Source: Mesorhizobium erdmanii USDA 3471
GTDB lineage: Bacteria > Pseudomonadota > Alphaproteobacteria > Rhizobiales > Rhizobiaceae
Assembly (NCBI RefSeq): GCF_000472705.1
Contig: NZ_AXAE01000011.1
Location: 310,001-374,000, forward strand
DNA: 64,000 nucleotides
Reading direction: 5' to 3'
Under the pieces are notes generated by a model, which was given only the letters and a program-made list of their open reading frames with translations, ran no database searches and was not told the origin of the DNA. The stretch's first letter is position 1; each line of letters begins with the position of its first letter. Shown in pieces: positions 33,384 to 42,061 of this stretch. Position numbers and translations under genes: made by a program.

Positions 33384-33505
33384 TTCGTCAAAGCCGACCT
33401 CCTCCCCGGCGATGACGAATACGGTCGATCTTCACCTCCTCCCGAGGGTCGACCCCCAAAACGACACCCGCCGGACCTCCTCCCCCGGCGGGTGTTGTTG
33501 TTTTC
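33384..33505 (+). ncRNA. alpha-r14 / NfeR1-like sRNA, unit 3
   Basis: Third copy, 177 bases after unit 2: motifs CCTCCTCCC at 33398, 33435 and 33476. The first hairpin is identical to that of unit 2, while the others carry compensating changes (GGTCGATCTTC/GAGGGTCGACC and ACACCCGCCGG/CCGGCGGGTGT), so the fold and the loops are conserved while stems vary. That is strong evidence for a functional RNA. The last hairpin plus its T run forms the terminator. Confidence 0.83.
33464..33504 (+). terminator. intrinsic terminator of sRNA unit 3
   Basis: Perfect 11-bp stem ACACCCGCCGG (33464-33474) with CCGGCGGGTGT (33485-33495), 10-base loop ACCTCCTCCC, followed by TGTTGTTTT. The same hairpin therefore provides both the anti-SD loop and termination. 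Confidence 0.8.
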
Positions 33506-33589
33506 CGGGCAGGCTTTCCCGATCAGGCGTTTCCCGTCGTCGGCGCGCGACAATTGCAATCGCCGCGCCAAGGGATTATTCCGGCGCTC

Positions 33590-34999
33590 ATGAGCAAAAA
33601 TCCAATCCACATCATCGGCGGCGGTCTCGCCGGTTCCGAAGCCGCATGGCAGGCGGCACAAGCCGGCATTCCCGTTGTGCTGCATGAAATGCGCCCGGTT
33701 CGCGGCACCGATGCGCACAAGACCGATGGCCTGGCCGAACTCGTCTGTTCCAATTCCTTCCGCTCCGACGACGCGGAAAACAACGCGGTCGGCCTGCTGC
33801 ATGCCGAAATGCGGTTGGCCGGCTCGCTGATCATGAGCGCCGGCGACGCCAACCAGGTGCCGGCCGGCGGCGCGCTAGCCGTCGACCGCGACGGCTTCTC
33901 AGACGCCGTGACGAAAAAGCTCGAGGCCCACCCGCTGATCACCATCCAGCGCGAGGAAGTGCCGGGCCTGCCGCCAGCGGAGTGGGACCAGGCGATCATC
34001 GCCACCGGTCCGTTGACCGCGCCAGGGCTCGCCCAGTCGATCGCGGAAGCAACCGGCGCCGATGCGCTCGCCTTCTTCGATGCCATCGCACCGATCATCC
34101 ATTTCGACACGATCGACATGGACACCTGCTGGTTCCAGTCGCGCTACGACAAGGTCGGGCCTGGCGGCACCGGCAAGGACTACATCAACTGTCCGATGGA
34201 CAAGGAGCAGTACCTTGCCTTCGTGCAGGCGCTGGTCGACGGCCAGAAGACCGAATTCAAGCAATGGGAAGGCACGCCCTATTTCGACGGCTGCCTGCCG
34301 ATCGAGATCATGGCCGAGCGCGGCGTCGAGACGCTGCGCTACGGGCCGATGAAGCCGATGGGCCTGACCAATGCGCACAATCCGACGGTCAAGGCCTATG
34401 CGGTCGTCCAGTTGCGGCAAGACAATGCGCTGGGCACGCTCTACAACATGGTCGGCTTCCAGACCAAGCTCAGGCATGCCGAGCAGGTCCGTGTCTTCCG
34501 CACCATTCCGGGCCTCGAAAACGCCGACTTCGCTCGGCTCGGCGGCCTGCACCGCAACACCTACATCAATTCGCCGACCTTGCTCGACGCGTCGCTGCAG
34601 TTGAAATCACGCCCCGGCCTGCGCTTCGCCGGGCAGATCACCGGCTGCGAAGGCTATGTCGAGAGCGCCGCCATCGGCCTGCTCGCCGGCCGCTTCGCCG
34701 CAGCCGAGCGGCTCGGCCATGCGCCATCGCTGCCGCCGCTGACCACGGCCTTTGGTGCCTTGCTCAACCACATCACCGGCGGCCACATTGTCTCCGACGA
34801 TGAGCCGGGCAAACGCTCCTTCCAGCCGATGAATGTCAATTTCGGCCTGTTCCCACCTGTGGAAGCGGTGAAGATCGATGGCAAGCGCCTGCGTGGCAAG
34901 GACAAGACCGTTGCCAAAAGGCACGCAATCACCTCGCGCGCGCAGGCCGATTGCCGGCAATGGCTGGGGCTGCCGGCACAAGCCGAGGCGGCAGAATAG
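33590..34999 (+). CDS. trmFO: methylenetetrahydrofolate--tRNA-(uracil-5-)-methyltransferase TrmFO
   Basis: 469 residues from ATG 33590 ([17 protein letters not shown]). Folate- and FAD-dependent formation of m5U54 in the tRNA T loop. FAD-binding GGGLAG at 10-15; the catalytic cysteine matches C53 ([11 protein letters not shown]); a second conserved Cys occurs in [11 protein letters not shown]. Other family blocks are [40 protein letters not shown], and [20 protein letters not shown]. Length is usual. Begins 85 bases after the sRNA terminator. It stands alone rather than in an operon. Confidence 0.96.
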   Translation: MSKNPIHIIGGGLAGSEAAWQAAQAGIPVVLHEMRPVRGTDAHKTDGLAELVCSNSFRSDDAENNAVGLLHAEMRLAGSLIMSAGDANQVPAGGALAVDRDGFSDAVTKKLEAHPLITIQREEVPGLPPAEWDQAIIATGPLTAPGLAQSIAEATGADALAFFDAIAPIIHFDTIDMDTCWFQSRYDKVGPGGTGKDYINCPMDKEQYLAFVQALVDGQKTEFKQWEGTPYFDGCLPIEIMAERGVETLRYGPMKPMGLTNAHNPTVKAYAVVQLRQDNALGTLYNMVGFQTKLRHAEQVRVFRTIPGLENADFARLGGLHRNTYINSPTLLDASLQLKSRPGLRFAGQITGCEGYVESAAIGLLAGRFAAAERLGHAPSLPPLTTAFGALLNHITGGHIVSDDEPGKRSFQPMNVNFGLFPPVEAVKIDGKRLRGKDKTVAKRHAITSRAQADCRQWLGLPAQAEAAE

Positions 35000-35065
35000 T
35001 CGATGGCAAAACGCTCCAGGCTGTCCCAGCTGATGCGCTACGATTCAGCAGGCGGATCGTGTTAG

Positions 35066-36016
35066 CTACTCCGCTGGCTCGACACCAGCCATCGGCAGCC
35101 CCGGCTTGCCCGCCTCACCCGGGTTGCGCCTGACATAGGCGGCCTTCAAACTCTCCGAAGTGTCACGCGAGCCGTCATGGCTCCAGCCGGGTGGCTTGAT
35201 CAGGTAGTTGACGCGATCGCCTACCGAAAGGCCCGGCGAAAACGCATCCCTGAACATGCCGATCCATTCGTGGAACGCCACCTTCAGCGGGTTGAAGGTG
35301 CCGAGATTCTTGACGATGCCGTACCGCGGCCGGTCCTCTTCCAACTCCTCGACAAAAGTGCCGAACATGCGGTCCCAGATGATCAGGGTGCCGGCATAGT
35401 TGGCGTCGAGATAGCGCGGGTTGGTGGCGTGGTGGACACGGTGGTGCGAGGGCGTGTTGAAGACGAATTCGAACCAGCCCCACATCTTGCCGATGGTCTC
35501 GGTGTGGATCCAGAACTGCCAGACCAGGTTGAAACCGAACGTGAAGGCAATCACCGCCGGGTGAAAACCGAGCAGCACCAGCGGCGCCTGCAGCACGAAC
35601 ATGAAGGTGAACAGGCCGGTCCAGCTTTGCCTGAGCGCCGTCGACAAATTGTAGTGCTGGCTGGAGTGATGGTTGACGTGCTCGGCCCACACCCAGCGCA
35701 CCCGGTGCGCGATGCGGTGATAGACGTAGTAGCGCAGATCATCGAGCAGGAAGGCGGCTAGAAAGACCCAGACCGACAGGCCGAGATTGAAGACACGGAA
35801 CTGCCACAGCCACAGCAGCGCCCAGTAGGAGACGACGCCAAGCAGCAGTCCGGCCACGACATTGCCCGTGCCCATCATCAAGCTGGTCAGCGTGTCGCGC
35901 GTCTCGAACGAACCTTTCGCGCGGCCGCTGCGCACAAGCCAGAGCTCGATCAGGATGGCGGCGACGAAGAACGGAATGGCCAGCTGGGTGACCTGCGGAA
36001 AATCATAGCTGTCCAT
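35066..36016 (-). CDS. sterol desaturase / fatty acid hydroxylase family membrane protein
   Basis: 316 residues from ATG 36016, with GGAGG nine bases upstream. Several membrane segments and the di-iron histidine clusters HRIAH, HVNHHSSQH and HHRVHHATN, typical of the fatty acid hydroxylase superfamily (PF04116). Substrate unknown: sterol-like, carotenoid, ornithine-lipid or alkyl-glycerol substrates are all known in the superfamily. The ATG overlaps the stop of the upstream hypothetical gene (TGATG), suggesting coupling. Confidence 0.9.
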   Translation of the reverse strand: MDSYDFPQVTQLAIPFFVAAILIELWLVRSGRAKGSFETRDTLTSLMMGTGNVVAGLLLGVVSYWALLWLWQFRVFNLGLSVWVFLAAFLLDDLRYYVYHRIAHRVRWVWAEHVNHHSSQHYNLSTALRQSWTGLFTFMFVLQAPLVLLGFHPAVIAFTFGFNLVWQFWIHTETIGKMWGWFEFVFNTPSHHRVHHATNPRYLDANYAGTLIIWDRMFGTFVEELEEDRPRYGIVKNLGTFNPLKVAFHEWIGMFRDAFSPGLSVGDRVNYLIKPPGWSHDGSRDTSESLKAAYVRRNPGEAGKPGLPMAGVEPAE

Positions 36017-36450
36017 CACGCAGCCTCCGCGGTGGAATTTGAATGGTGCGGCCCAAGAGCAGTCAGCAAGGCCTGGGCATCGCCGACATTGGCGAAGCGG
36101 AAGCGGCCGCCTTTCCAGGTGAAGTCCGTCAGCCGCATAAAAATTGTGTTCGCCTCGCCGGAATTGGACACCGAAACGTCGGCGGTCGTCACGATCCTCG
36201 TCAAAAAGCAGTCGCCGATGCTGTGAACGATGCCGATGCGCCCTCGCCCGAGCTCCAGAAATGCTGTCCTGGCATCCGCGGTCAGGCGGATTTCTCGCGC
36301 CATCTCATCCGGAAAATCCTCGGCGAAACGACGCACTGCCTGATCCGGATCGGCCAGCGTGGCTGTCTTGCTGCCGCCGGTGAAATGCACCGCCGCAACC
36401 GACAGCGCAATGCCAAGGACGACGATCGCGACCAGTACGGGCAGGCTCAT
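36016..36450 (-). CDS. hypothetical membrane-anchored protein
   Basis: 144 residues. N-terminal hydrophobic anchor about 4-24 (PVLVAIVVLGIALSVAAVHF), then a soluble domain with two Cys-poor beta-rich halves: RRFAEDFPDEMAREIRLTAD, GRIGIVHSIGDCFLTRIV and SEANTIFMRLTDFTWKGGRF. I do not recognise a family. The stop overlaps the start of the sterol-desaturase-family gene, so it may belong to the same function. Confidence 0.75.
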   Translation of the reverse strand: MSLPVLVAIVVLGIALSVAAVHFTGGSKTATLADPDQAVRRFAEDFPDEMAREIRLTADARTAFLELGRGRIGIVHSIGDCFLTRIVTTADVSVSNSGEANTIFMRLTDFTWKGGRFRFANVGDAQALLTALGPHHSNSTAEAA

Positions 36451-36529
36451 GGATTTCCTCCGGACCGGCCTGTCGTCTTTTGCGACAGTTCCCGGCTCGG
36501 CCGAATTCTTAACACGATTGACGTTTACG

Positions 36530-37381
36530 TCAAAGTGCCGGCCAGCCCTTGCTCGCGCGCCGCAACAGCAGCCAGTGCCGGCGCAAGGCCGACAGCCTCG
36601 CGACGCCGTCGAGCGGCGAATGGCGCGCGCCTTCCATCTTGTCGAGATAGGCGCGCGACAGTACCAGCGGAAGGAATGCCGGGCGCAACGACACCGGCAG
36701 CGCCGCGGCGCCCCGCTCGAAGGCGGAAAGATGTTCGCGCGCCAGCGCGATCATCGCCGCAACGGCGCGCTGCGCCCCGGGGCCGCCATCGCCAACGACA
36801 AACGCTTCCGGCGACGATCCCGCCGCCGCCAGTATGTCGGCCGGGATAAAGCACTGCCCGCGCTTGCGGTGCAGCGGCAACAGGAGCAAGAGGCCGGTCA
36901 TCGCCTGCGCACAGCCCGCCCTGCCCGCAAGTTCGGCAAACTTTGGCGCCTCGACGGGATCGAGCACCATCGCCGCAAGCTGGATGAGTGCGGCTGCCGT
37001 CTCGCCGCAATAGCCTTCGAGGTCGGTGCGCGACGGCATCGGATCGTCGTAGAGATCGAAGATGCGCGCTTCGAGCATGTTGTCGAAGGCCAGCCGGGGC
37101 AGGCGATGGGCGGAAATTGTCGCCTTCAGCGCATCGGCGACGGGGTGGCCAACGCCTGCGCTATCATTGTCTGTGGCGATGAGGTCACGCCACCACTGTA
37201 ACCGCACTTCACCCGGCAATGCCTCATGGATGCGATCACGGATGCCGGCAATTTCGGCGTTGAAGGCATAAAGCGAAAACAGCGCGTCGCGCTTGTCGGC
37301 CGGCGCATAGAGCGCAGTGAGGTACCGATCATGGTCGGCGGCGCGCACCGCGTCCATGACGATTTTGGCATTCTGCGACAT
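36530..37381 (-). CDS. squalene/phytoene-synthase-fold protein of the NDUFAF6 type
   Basis: 283 residues from ATG 37381 (MSQNAKIVMDAVRAAD). The fold signature is that of squalene/phytoene synthases, but both Asp-rich substrate-Mg motifs are missing: the first site reads YAFNAEIAGIRDRI followed by RLQWWRDLIA, and the second reads AQAMTGLLLLLPLHRKRG. These sequences parallel mitochondrial NDUFAF6 (C8orf38), a complex I assembly factor with the same fold. It is therefore unlikely to make squalene or phytoene. It lies one base from the Mth938-domain gene, itself of the NDUFAF3 type, downstream of secDF. Confidence 0.8.
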   Translation of the reverse strand: MSQNAKIVMDAVRAADHDRYLTALYAPADKRDALFSLYAFNAEIAGIRDRIHEALPGEVRLQWWRDLIATDNDSAGVGHPVADALKATISAHRLPRLAFDNMLEARIFDLYDDPMPSRTDLEGYCGETAAALIQLAAMVLDPVEAPKFAELAGRAGCAQAMTGLLLLLPLHRKRGQCFIPADILAAAGSSPEAFVVGDGGPGAQRAVAAMIALAREHLSAFERGAAALPVSLRPAFLPLVLSRAYLDKMEGARHSPLDGVARLSALRRHWLLLRRASKGWPAL

Positions 37382-37382
37382 A

Positions 37383-37778
37383 TCAATCGACGGCGATGAG
37401 CGCGGCGGCGACCGCGCGGTCTTCCGCCAGAAGCACATTGTAGGTGCGCACCGCGGCTCCGGTCGACATCGGGTCGGAGGCAATGCCTGCGGCCTTCAAC
37501 GCAGTCCGAAGCGCCGCTGGCAGCGGTCTGAGTTCCCTGCCCATGCCGACCAGCAGGATCTCGACCTTGTCGGCCTCGGCCAGCAGTTTGTCGAAATCCG
37601 CGACCGTCAGCGCCAGCGGATTTGCCGGCTCCCAGCCATGGATGCCCGATGGCAGGCAGAGCAGCGAGCCGCGATGCGACATGTCGGCAAAGCGGAACCC
37701 GCCATTGCCATAGGCCTCGATCGGCGCGCGACCAGGGAAATGCGCCTCGCGGATGACGATGCCTTTTCCGGTCACCAC
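37383..37778 (-). CDS. Mth938-like (DUF498, NDUFAF3-type) protein
   Basis: 131 residues. Start GTG 37778 with AAGGGGTG upstream; a second GTG follows directly. Single Mth938/DUF498 domain: REAHFPGRAPIEAYGNGGFR, GSLLCLPSGIHGWEP, VEILLVGMGRELRPLPAALR and MSTGAAVRTYNVLLAEDRAV. The human relative NDUFAF3 is a complex I assembly factor, and bacterial orthologues are linked to secDF/yajC, as here. Probable role in respiratory-complex assembly or membrane-protein biogenesis, by inference. Sits between secDF and the NDUFAF6-type gene. Confidence 0.88.
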   Translation of the reverse strand: MVTGKGIVIREAHFPGRAPIEAYGNGGFRFADMSHRGSLLCLPSGIHGWEPANPLALTVADFDKLLAEADKVEILLVGMGRELRPLPAALRTALKAAGIASDPMSTGAAVRTYNVLLAEDRAVAAALIAVD

Positions 37779-37803
37779 TTTGCCACCCCTTCGGGGCCGC
37801 GCG

Positions 37804-40353
37804 TCAGGTCGCGACCGCCTTGCCGCCGCCGACCGGCTTCTCCTCGTCGGCCGAAGCCTGCGGCCGCAACTTGAACAGGATCAGCAGCGGGGCGGCGATG
37901 AAGATCGACGAATAGGTGCCGAACACGACGCCGAACAGCATCGCCAGCGTAAAGGAGCGGATCACCTCGCCGCCGAACAGCACCAGGGCCAGCAGTGCCA
38001 AGCTGGTCGTCACCGAGGTCAACGTCGTTCGCGACAGCGTTTCGTTGATGGCGTTGTTCAACAGCTGCGGCAGCGGCATTCGCTTGTATTTTCGCAGATC
38101 CTCGCGAACGCGGTCATAGACCACGATCGTATCGTTCAGCGAATAGCCGATGATGGTCAGGATCGCCGCCAGCGATGACTGGTTGAACTCGAGCCCGGAG
38201 ATGACGAAGAACCCGAGCGTCATGACCACGTCGTGCACCGTCGCGACGATGGCGCCGACCGCGAACTGCCATTCGAAGCGGAACCAGACGTAGACCAGGA
38301 TGCCGACCAGCGCGACGATCATTGCGATGGTGCCTTGCTTGGCCAGTTCGCCGGAAACCGTCGGTCCCACCACTTCGACGCGGCGGAAATCATACTGGTC
38401 CTGCAGCTCGCCGCGGACCTTGTCGATGACGGTCTGCTCGGCATTTTCGCCGCCATCCTGCGTGCCGACGCGGATCAGCACGTCGTTCGGCGCGCCGAAC
38501 TGCTGCACCTGCACTTCGCCGATGTTGAGTTCCGACAACCTGCCGCGGATGTCGGCAAGATTGGCATCACCGCTCTTGGACTGAACCTCGATCAGCGAAC
38601 CGCCCTTGAAATCGATGCCGTAATTGATGCCGACACTCATGAACGCTACCACGGACAGTATCGACAATGCGCTCGACAGCGCGAACGTCCATCGACGGAT
38701 GCCCATGAACGGAATTTTCGTGCCGGGCGGTACGAAGGTTATCGGTGCGCGTGGCAACTCCTTCGGGCGAGCACGGCGCAGCCAGATCGACACCAGCAGG
38801 CGGGTGAAGGTGAAAGCGGTGAAGACCGTGGTCAGGATGCCGATGGCATAGGTGATGGCGAAGCCCTTAACCGGTCCGGTGCCGAGATAGAACAGCACCA
38901 CGGTGGCGATCAGCGAAGTGACGTTGGAATCGACGATTGTCGCCAGCGCCTTCGAGAAACCTGTATCGATCGCCTGGATCACGGAGCGCCCGGCGCGTCG
39001 CTCCTCTCGAATACGCTCATAGATCAGCACGTTGGAATCGACCGCCATGCCGATGGTCAGCACGATACCGGCGATACCAGGCAAGGTCAGCGTCGCGCCA
39101 AGCAGCGACAACAGGCCGACGATCATCGCCACGTGCACCGCCAGCGCGATGTTGGCGAGGAAACCAAGGAAGCCGTAGGCGACGAACATGAAGGCGACGA
39201 CGAGGATCGAACCGATGATGCCGGCGACCTTGCCGGCATGGATCGAATCCTGGCCGAGGCCCGGGCCCACGGTGCGCTCTTCGATGACCGTCAATGTCGC
39301 CGGCAGCGCGCCGGCGCGCAGAAGCACGGCGAGATCGTTGGCGCTCTGGGCAGTGAAATTGCCTGAGATCTGGCCGGTGCCGCCGAGGATCGGTTCACGA
39401 ATCTGCGGCGCCGAGATCACCTGGTTGTCGAGGATGATGGCGAACAGCTTGCCGACATTCTGAGCGGTGGCCTGGCCGAAGCGGGCGGCTCCCTTCGAAT
39501 CGAAGCGGAATGAAACCACCGGCTCGTTGTTCTGCGAATTGTATGTCGCTTGCGCATCGACCAGGTTTTCGCCCGAAACGATGACGCGGTTTTCGATCAG
39601 GTACGGGACCGGCGGATCGTCCTGGGAATAGAGCACCGTTGAGCCTGCCGGCGGGCGCCCCTTGAGCGCGTCTTGCACCGGCATCGACTGGTCGACCATC
39701 TGGAAGGTCAGCTTCGCGGTCTGGCCGAGGATTTCCTTCAGCCGCTGCGGGTCCTGCAGGCCTGGCACCTGGACAAGGATGCGGTCGTCGCCCTGCCGCT
39801 GCACGATGGGCTCGGTGGTACCGAGTTCGTTGACGCGGCGCTCGACCACTTCGATCGACTGCGCCAATGCGGTCGACGTGCGGTATTTGATGCCGGCATC
39901 GGTGACGGTGAACTTGAGCAAACCCGGTTCGGAATCATCCAGCGCCATTTCCTGGATGGAGCCGCCGGTGAACAGGCCGGCGGCGACCGGATCGGTCAAG
40001 GTCTTCAACGCCTTCTTCGCGGAGTCGAGTTGGGCTGGATCAGTGATGCGAACCTGCAAGGTCCGCCCCGTGCCACCAAGTCCGGTGTAGCCGATCTTGG
40101 CGTCGCGCAGCAGCGTGCGGATTTCGTCGCGCGTCGTCTCCAGCCGATCCTTGATCAGATCGTTCTGGTTCATCTCGAGCAGGATGTGCGAGCCGCCCTG
40201 CAGGTCGAGGCCGAGTGTCATCTGCCGCTTCGGCACCCAGCTGGGCAGCTGGGCCAATGTGCTCGCGGGAATGAGATTGGGCGCGGCGAGGACCACTGTG
40301 GCGGCCACGGCCAGCCAGATCAGGATCATCTTGAAGCGCGAAAAGTAAAGCAT
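37804..40353 (-). CDS. secDF: protein translocase subunit SecDF (fused)
   Basis: 849 residues: SecD and SecF joined in one chain. N-terminal span, large P1 periplasmic domain with LGLDLQGGSHILLE (about 48-61), then SecD spans with GIAGIVLTIGMAVDSNVLIYERIREE, followed by the SecF part (FMGIRRWTFALSSALSI, GINYGIDFKGGSLIEVQ, GYSLNDTIVVYDRVREDLRK). Uses proton motive force to assist late stages of protein export with SecYEG and YajC. Each half has the conserved D/R pair in its membrane signature. Downstream of yajC and the truncated SecD paralogue. Confidence 0.96.
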   Translation of the reverse strand: MLYFSRFKMILIWLAVAATVVLAAPNLIPASTLAQLPSWVPKRQMTLGLDLQGGSHILLEMNQNDLIKDRLETTRDEIRTLLRDAKIGYTGLGGTGRTLQVRITDPAQLDSAKKALKTLTDPVAAGLFTGGSIQEMALDDSEPGLLKFTVTDAGIKYRTSTALAQSIEVVERRVNELGTTEPIVQRQGDDRILVQVPGLQDPQRLKEILGQTAKLTFQMVDQSMPVQDALKGRPPAGSTVLYSQDDPPVPYLIENRVIVSGENLVDAQATYNSQNNEPVVSFRFDSKGAARFGQATAQNVGKLFAIILDNQVISAPQIREPILGGTGQISGNFTAQSANDLAVLLRAGALPATLTVIEERTVGPGLGQDSIHAGKVAGIIGSILVVAFMFVAYGFLGFLANIALAVHVAMIVGLLSLLGATLTLPGIAGIVLTIGMAVDSNVLIYERIREERRAGRSVIQAIDTGFSKALATIVDSNVTSLIATVVLFYLGTGPVKGFAITYAIGILTTVFTAFTFTRLLVSIWLRRARPKELPRAPITFVPPGTKIPFMGIRRWTFALSSALSILSVVAFMSVGINYGIDFKGGSLIEVQSKSGDANLADIRGRLSELNIGEVQVQQFGAPNDVLIRVGTQDGGENAEQTVIDKVRGELQDQYDFRRVEVVGPTVSGELAKQGTIAMIVALVGILVYVWFRFEWQFAVGAIVATVHDVVMTLGFFVISGLEFNQSSLAAILTIIGYSLNDTIVVYDRVREDLRKYKRMPLPQLLNNAINETLSRTTLTSVTTSLALLALVLFGGEVIRSFTLAMLFGVVFGTYSSIFIAAPLLILFKLRPQASADEEKPVGGGKAVAT

Positions 40354-40442
40354 CAGTTCTTATCCGTTCAGGCGTACAAGCGGCAGTGTTCCGCCATCGG
40401 TTTGGTTCGCGGGCACGTTTCTCATTCTGACCACGGCCGGCC

Positions 40443-41513
40443 CTATCTTGCTTCTTCGGCGATTGTCAATCTCGCTGGCAATGGACCGGTTCGTAGCAGC
40501 AAGGCAATGTTTTTCGCTTCTTGAACCGTGAAATTACCTGAAATCTGACCGAAGCCACTGTCGATGCGCTCACGAATGACAGGCGCCGAAATCACGGAGT
40601 CATCCAAGATCACGGCAAACGGCTTGCCCACATTCTGCGCTGTAATCTGCCTGAACCAGGCCGTACCTTTGGAATCAAGCCGGAATACGACAACCCGTTC
40701 ATCGCCTTGCGCATTGTAGCTGGCCTTGGCGTCGAGCACATTTTTGTCGGAGAGGACGACCCGTTTCTCTATCAGATAAGGAATCGGCGGATCATCCTGC
40801 GTATACAGCACCAGCGAGCCAACCGGCGGGCGGCCGTTGATAGCATCCATCACTGGCATAGAAAGATCGATCAGTTGGAAGCTCAGGCGGCCAGGCCGGG
40901 TCAGGATATTTCCTAAAATTTGCCGATCCGGAACGCCTGCCGTCTGAATAAGTATGCCGTCCTGGTCCGTCGTCTGAACCACCGGACCGGCGACGCCCAA
41001 TTCCTGGAGACGATTCTTGATAACCTCGATGCACTGCGCGATCGCAATCGAAGTTTGATGCTTCAAACCCTCATCGCTCAGCAAGAATTTGAGCAACCCG
41101 GGCTCACTGCCATCCAGGGTCATCTCCCGAACACTGCCATCCGCGGCGGGGGCAGTTATGGGTGAAAGTGCCGTCTTGGCGGCATCGATCTGCGCCGGAT
41201 CGGTAATCCGCACTTGCACGGCCTTGCCCGATACAGCAAGGCCATTGAAGCCAATCTTGGCACCCATCAGCAGTGTTCGGATATCGCCGCGCGTGGCCCT
41301 CAGCCGACGGTCGATCATATCCGCCATATCCAGACGCAGCAGGATATGCGGACCATCCTGCTGGTTGAGTTGAACGACTGTCGGACCACCGACAGGCTGT
41401 GCGGGTCGCACGACTTGGGGACTGGCGGCGAAGAGGCTTGATGCGTCGAACACAATTGCCGTGGCTACGGCAAGCCACGTCAGCATCATCTTCAGGCGCC
41501 AGAAGTGGGACAT
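40443..41513 (-). CDS. truncated SecD paralogue (periplasmic P1 domain only)
   Basis: 356 residues from ATG 41513 (MSHFWRLKMMLTWLAVATAI). It aligns by eye along its whole length with the first ~395 residues of the neighbouring SecDF: one N-terminal span, then the P1 region (GPHILLRLDMADMIDRRLRA, VRITDPAQIDAAKTALSP, SLVLYTQDDPPIPYLIEKRV, GQISGNFTVQEAKNIALLLR). It ends at ARLTIAEEAR, the point where SecDF goes on to its second membrane span. No membrane channel part remains. The LGLDLQGG motif is altered to a shorter VQLNQQDGPHILLRL. The frame is intact, so it may be expressed. Lies between yajC and secDF. Confidence 0.85.
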   Translation of the reverse strand: MSHFWRLKMMLTWLAVATAIVFDASSLFAASPQVVRPAQPVGGPTVVQLNQQDGPHILLRLDMADMIDRRLRATRGDIRTLLMGAKIGFNGLAVSGKAVQVRITDPAQIDAAKTALSPITAPAADGSVREMTLDGSEPGLLKFLLSDEGLKHQTSIAIAQCIEVIKNRLQELGVAGPVVQTTDQDGILIQTAGVPDRQILGNILTRPGRLSFQLIDLSMPVMDAINGRPPVGSLVLYTQDDPPIPYLIEKRVVLSDKNVLDAKASYNAQGDERVVVFRLDSKGTAWFRQITAQNVGKPFAVILDDSVISAPVIRERIDSGFGQISGNFTVQEAKNIALLLRTGPLPARLTIAEEAR

Positions 41514-41565
41514 ATGCCGTCGCTCGTCAGAGCCTCGTCCGCGGATCGCTCCGCCTTGAATTGGG

Positions 41566-41907
41566 TTATTTCTTGGCGTTCTGGTTCGCCACCGGTTCGC
41601 CCTTGACGCGCACATCGGCGATCGTCGAGCGTAGCGCCGTCACCTTGGTGCCACCGCCGAGGTCGATCTCGAGTTCGTTGTCGTCGATCACCTTCGTCAC
41701 CTTGCCGACGAAACCGCCACCGGTGACGACCGTGTCGCCGCGACGAACCGCCGCCAGCATCTCGCCGCGCTTCTTCAGCTGCGTGCGCTGCGGGCGGATG
41801 ATCAGAAAATACATGATTACGAAAATCAGGACAAACGGCAAAATGCTGATGAACATATCGGGAGAGGCGCCGCCGATGCCTTGAGCGTATGCCGGTGTCA
41901 CGAACAT
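41566..41907 (-). CDS. yajC: preprotein translocase subunit YajC
   Basis: 113 residues, ATG 41907 with AGGAG upstream. One membrane span at about 18-38 (FISILPFVLIFVIMYFLIIR) followed by the invariant RPQRTQLKKRGEMLAAVRRGDTV split across the membrane boundary, and a small cytoplasmic beta domain (GGGFVGKVTKVIDDNELEID). Forms the SecDF-YajC accessory complex. First gene of the leftward yajC, secD-like, secDF, Mth938, NDUFAF6-type run. Confidence 0.95.
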   Translation of the reverse strand: MFVTPAYAQGIGGASPDMFISILPFVLIFVIMYFLIIRPQRTQLKKRGEMLAAVRRGDTVVTGGGFVGKVTKVIDDNELEIDLGGGTKVTALRSTIADVRVKGEPVANQNAKK

Positions 41908-42061
41908 CGAGGTACTCCTGAATTTTGAAAAACGGCCGCCAAACGGTTAAACGGGGATTTGTCGGCCCTGCGAAATTTGGCCGGAATATAGTCGGTAAAG
42001 TTGTCAATGCAACTGCGTGGCCGGGCAAATCGGCTGCTTTCCCGGCCTGTTTGGCCGTGTT

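Noticed and set aside
33034..33505. CRISPR-like regular repeats
   Set aside because: The repeated units alternate spacing of 36-37 and 41 bases and fold into hairpins with identical loops; there are no unique spacers and no cas genes.
36530..37381. Carotenoid or hopanoid pathway gene (phytoene/squalene synthase)
   Set aside because: Both Asp-rich catalytic motifs are missing and no other isoprenoid genes are nearby.
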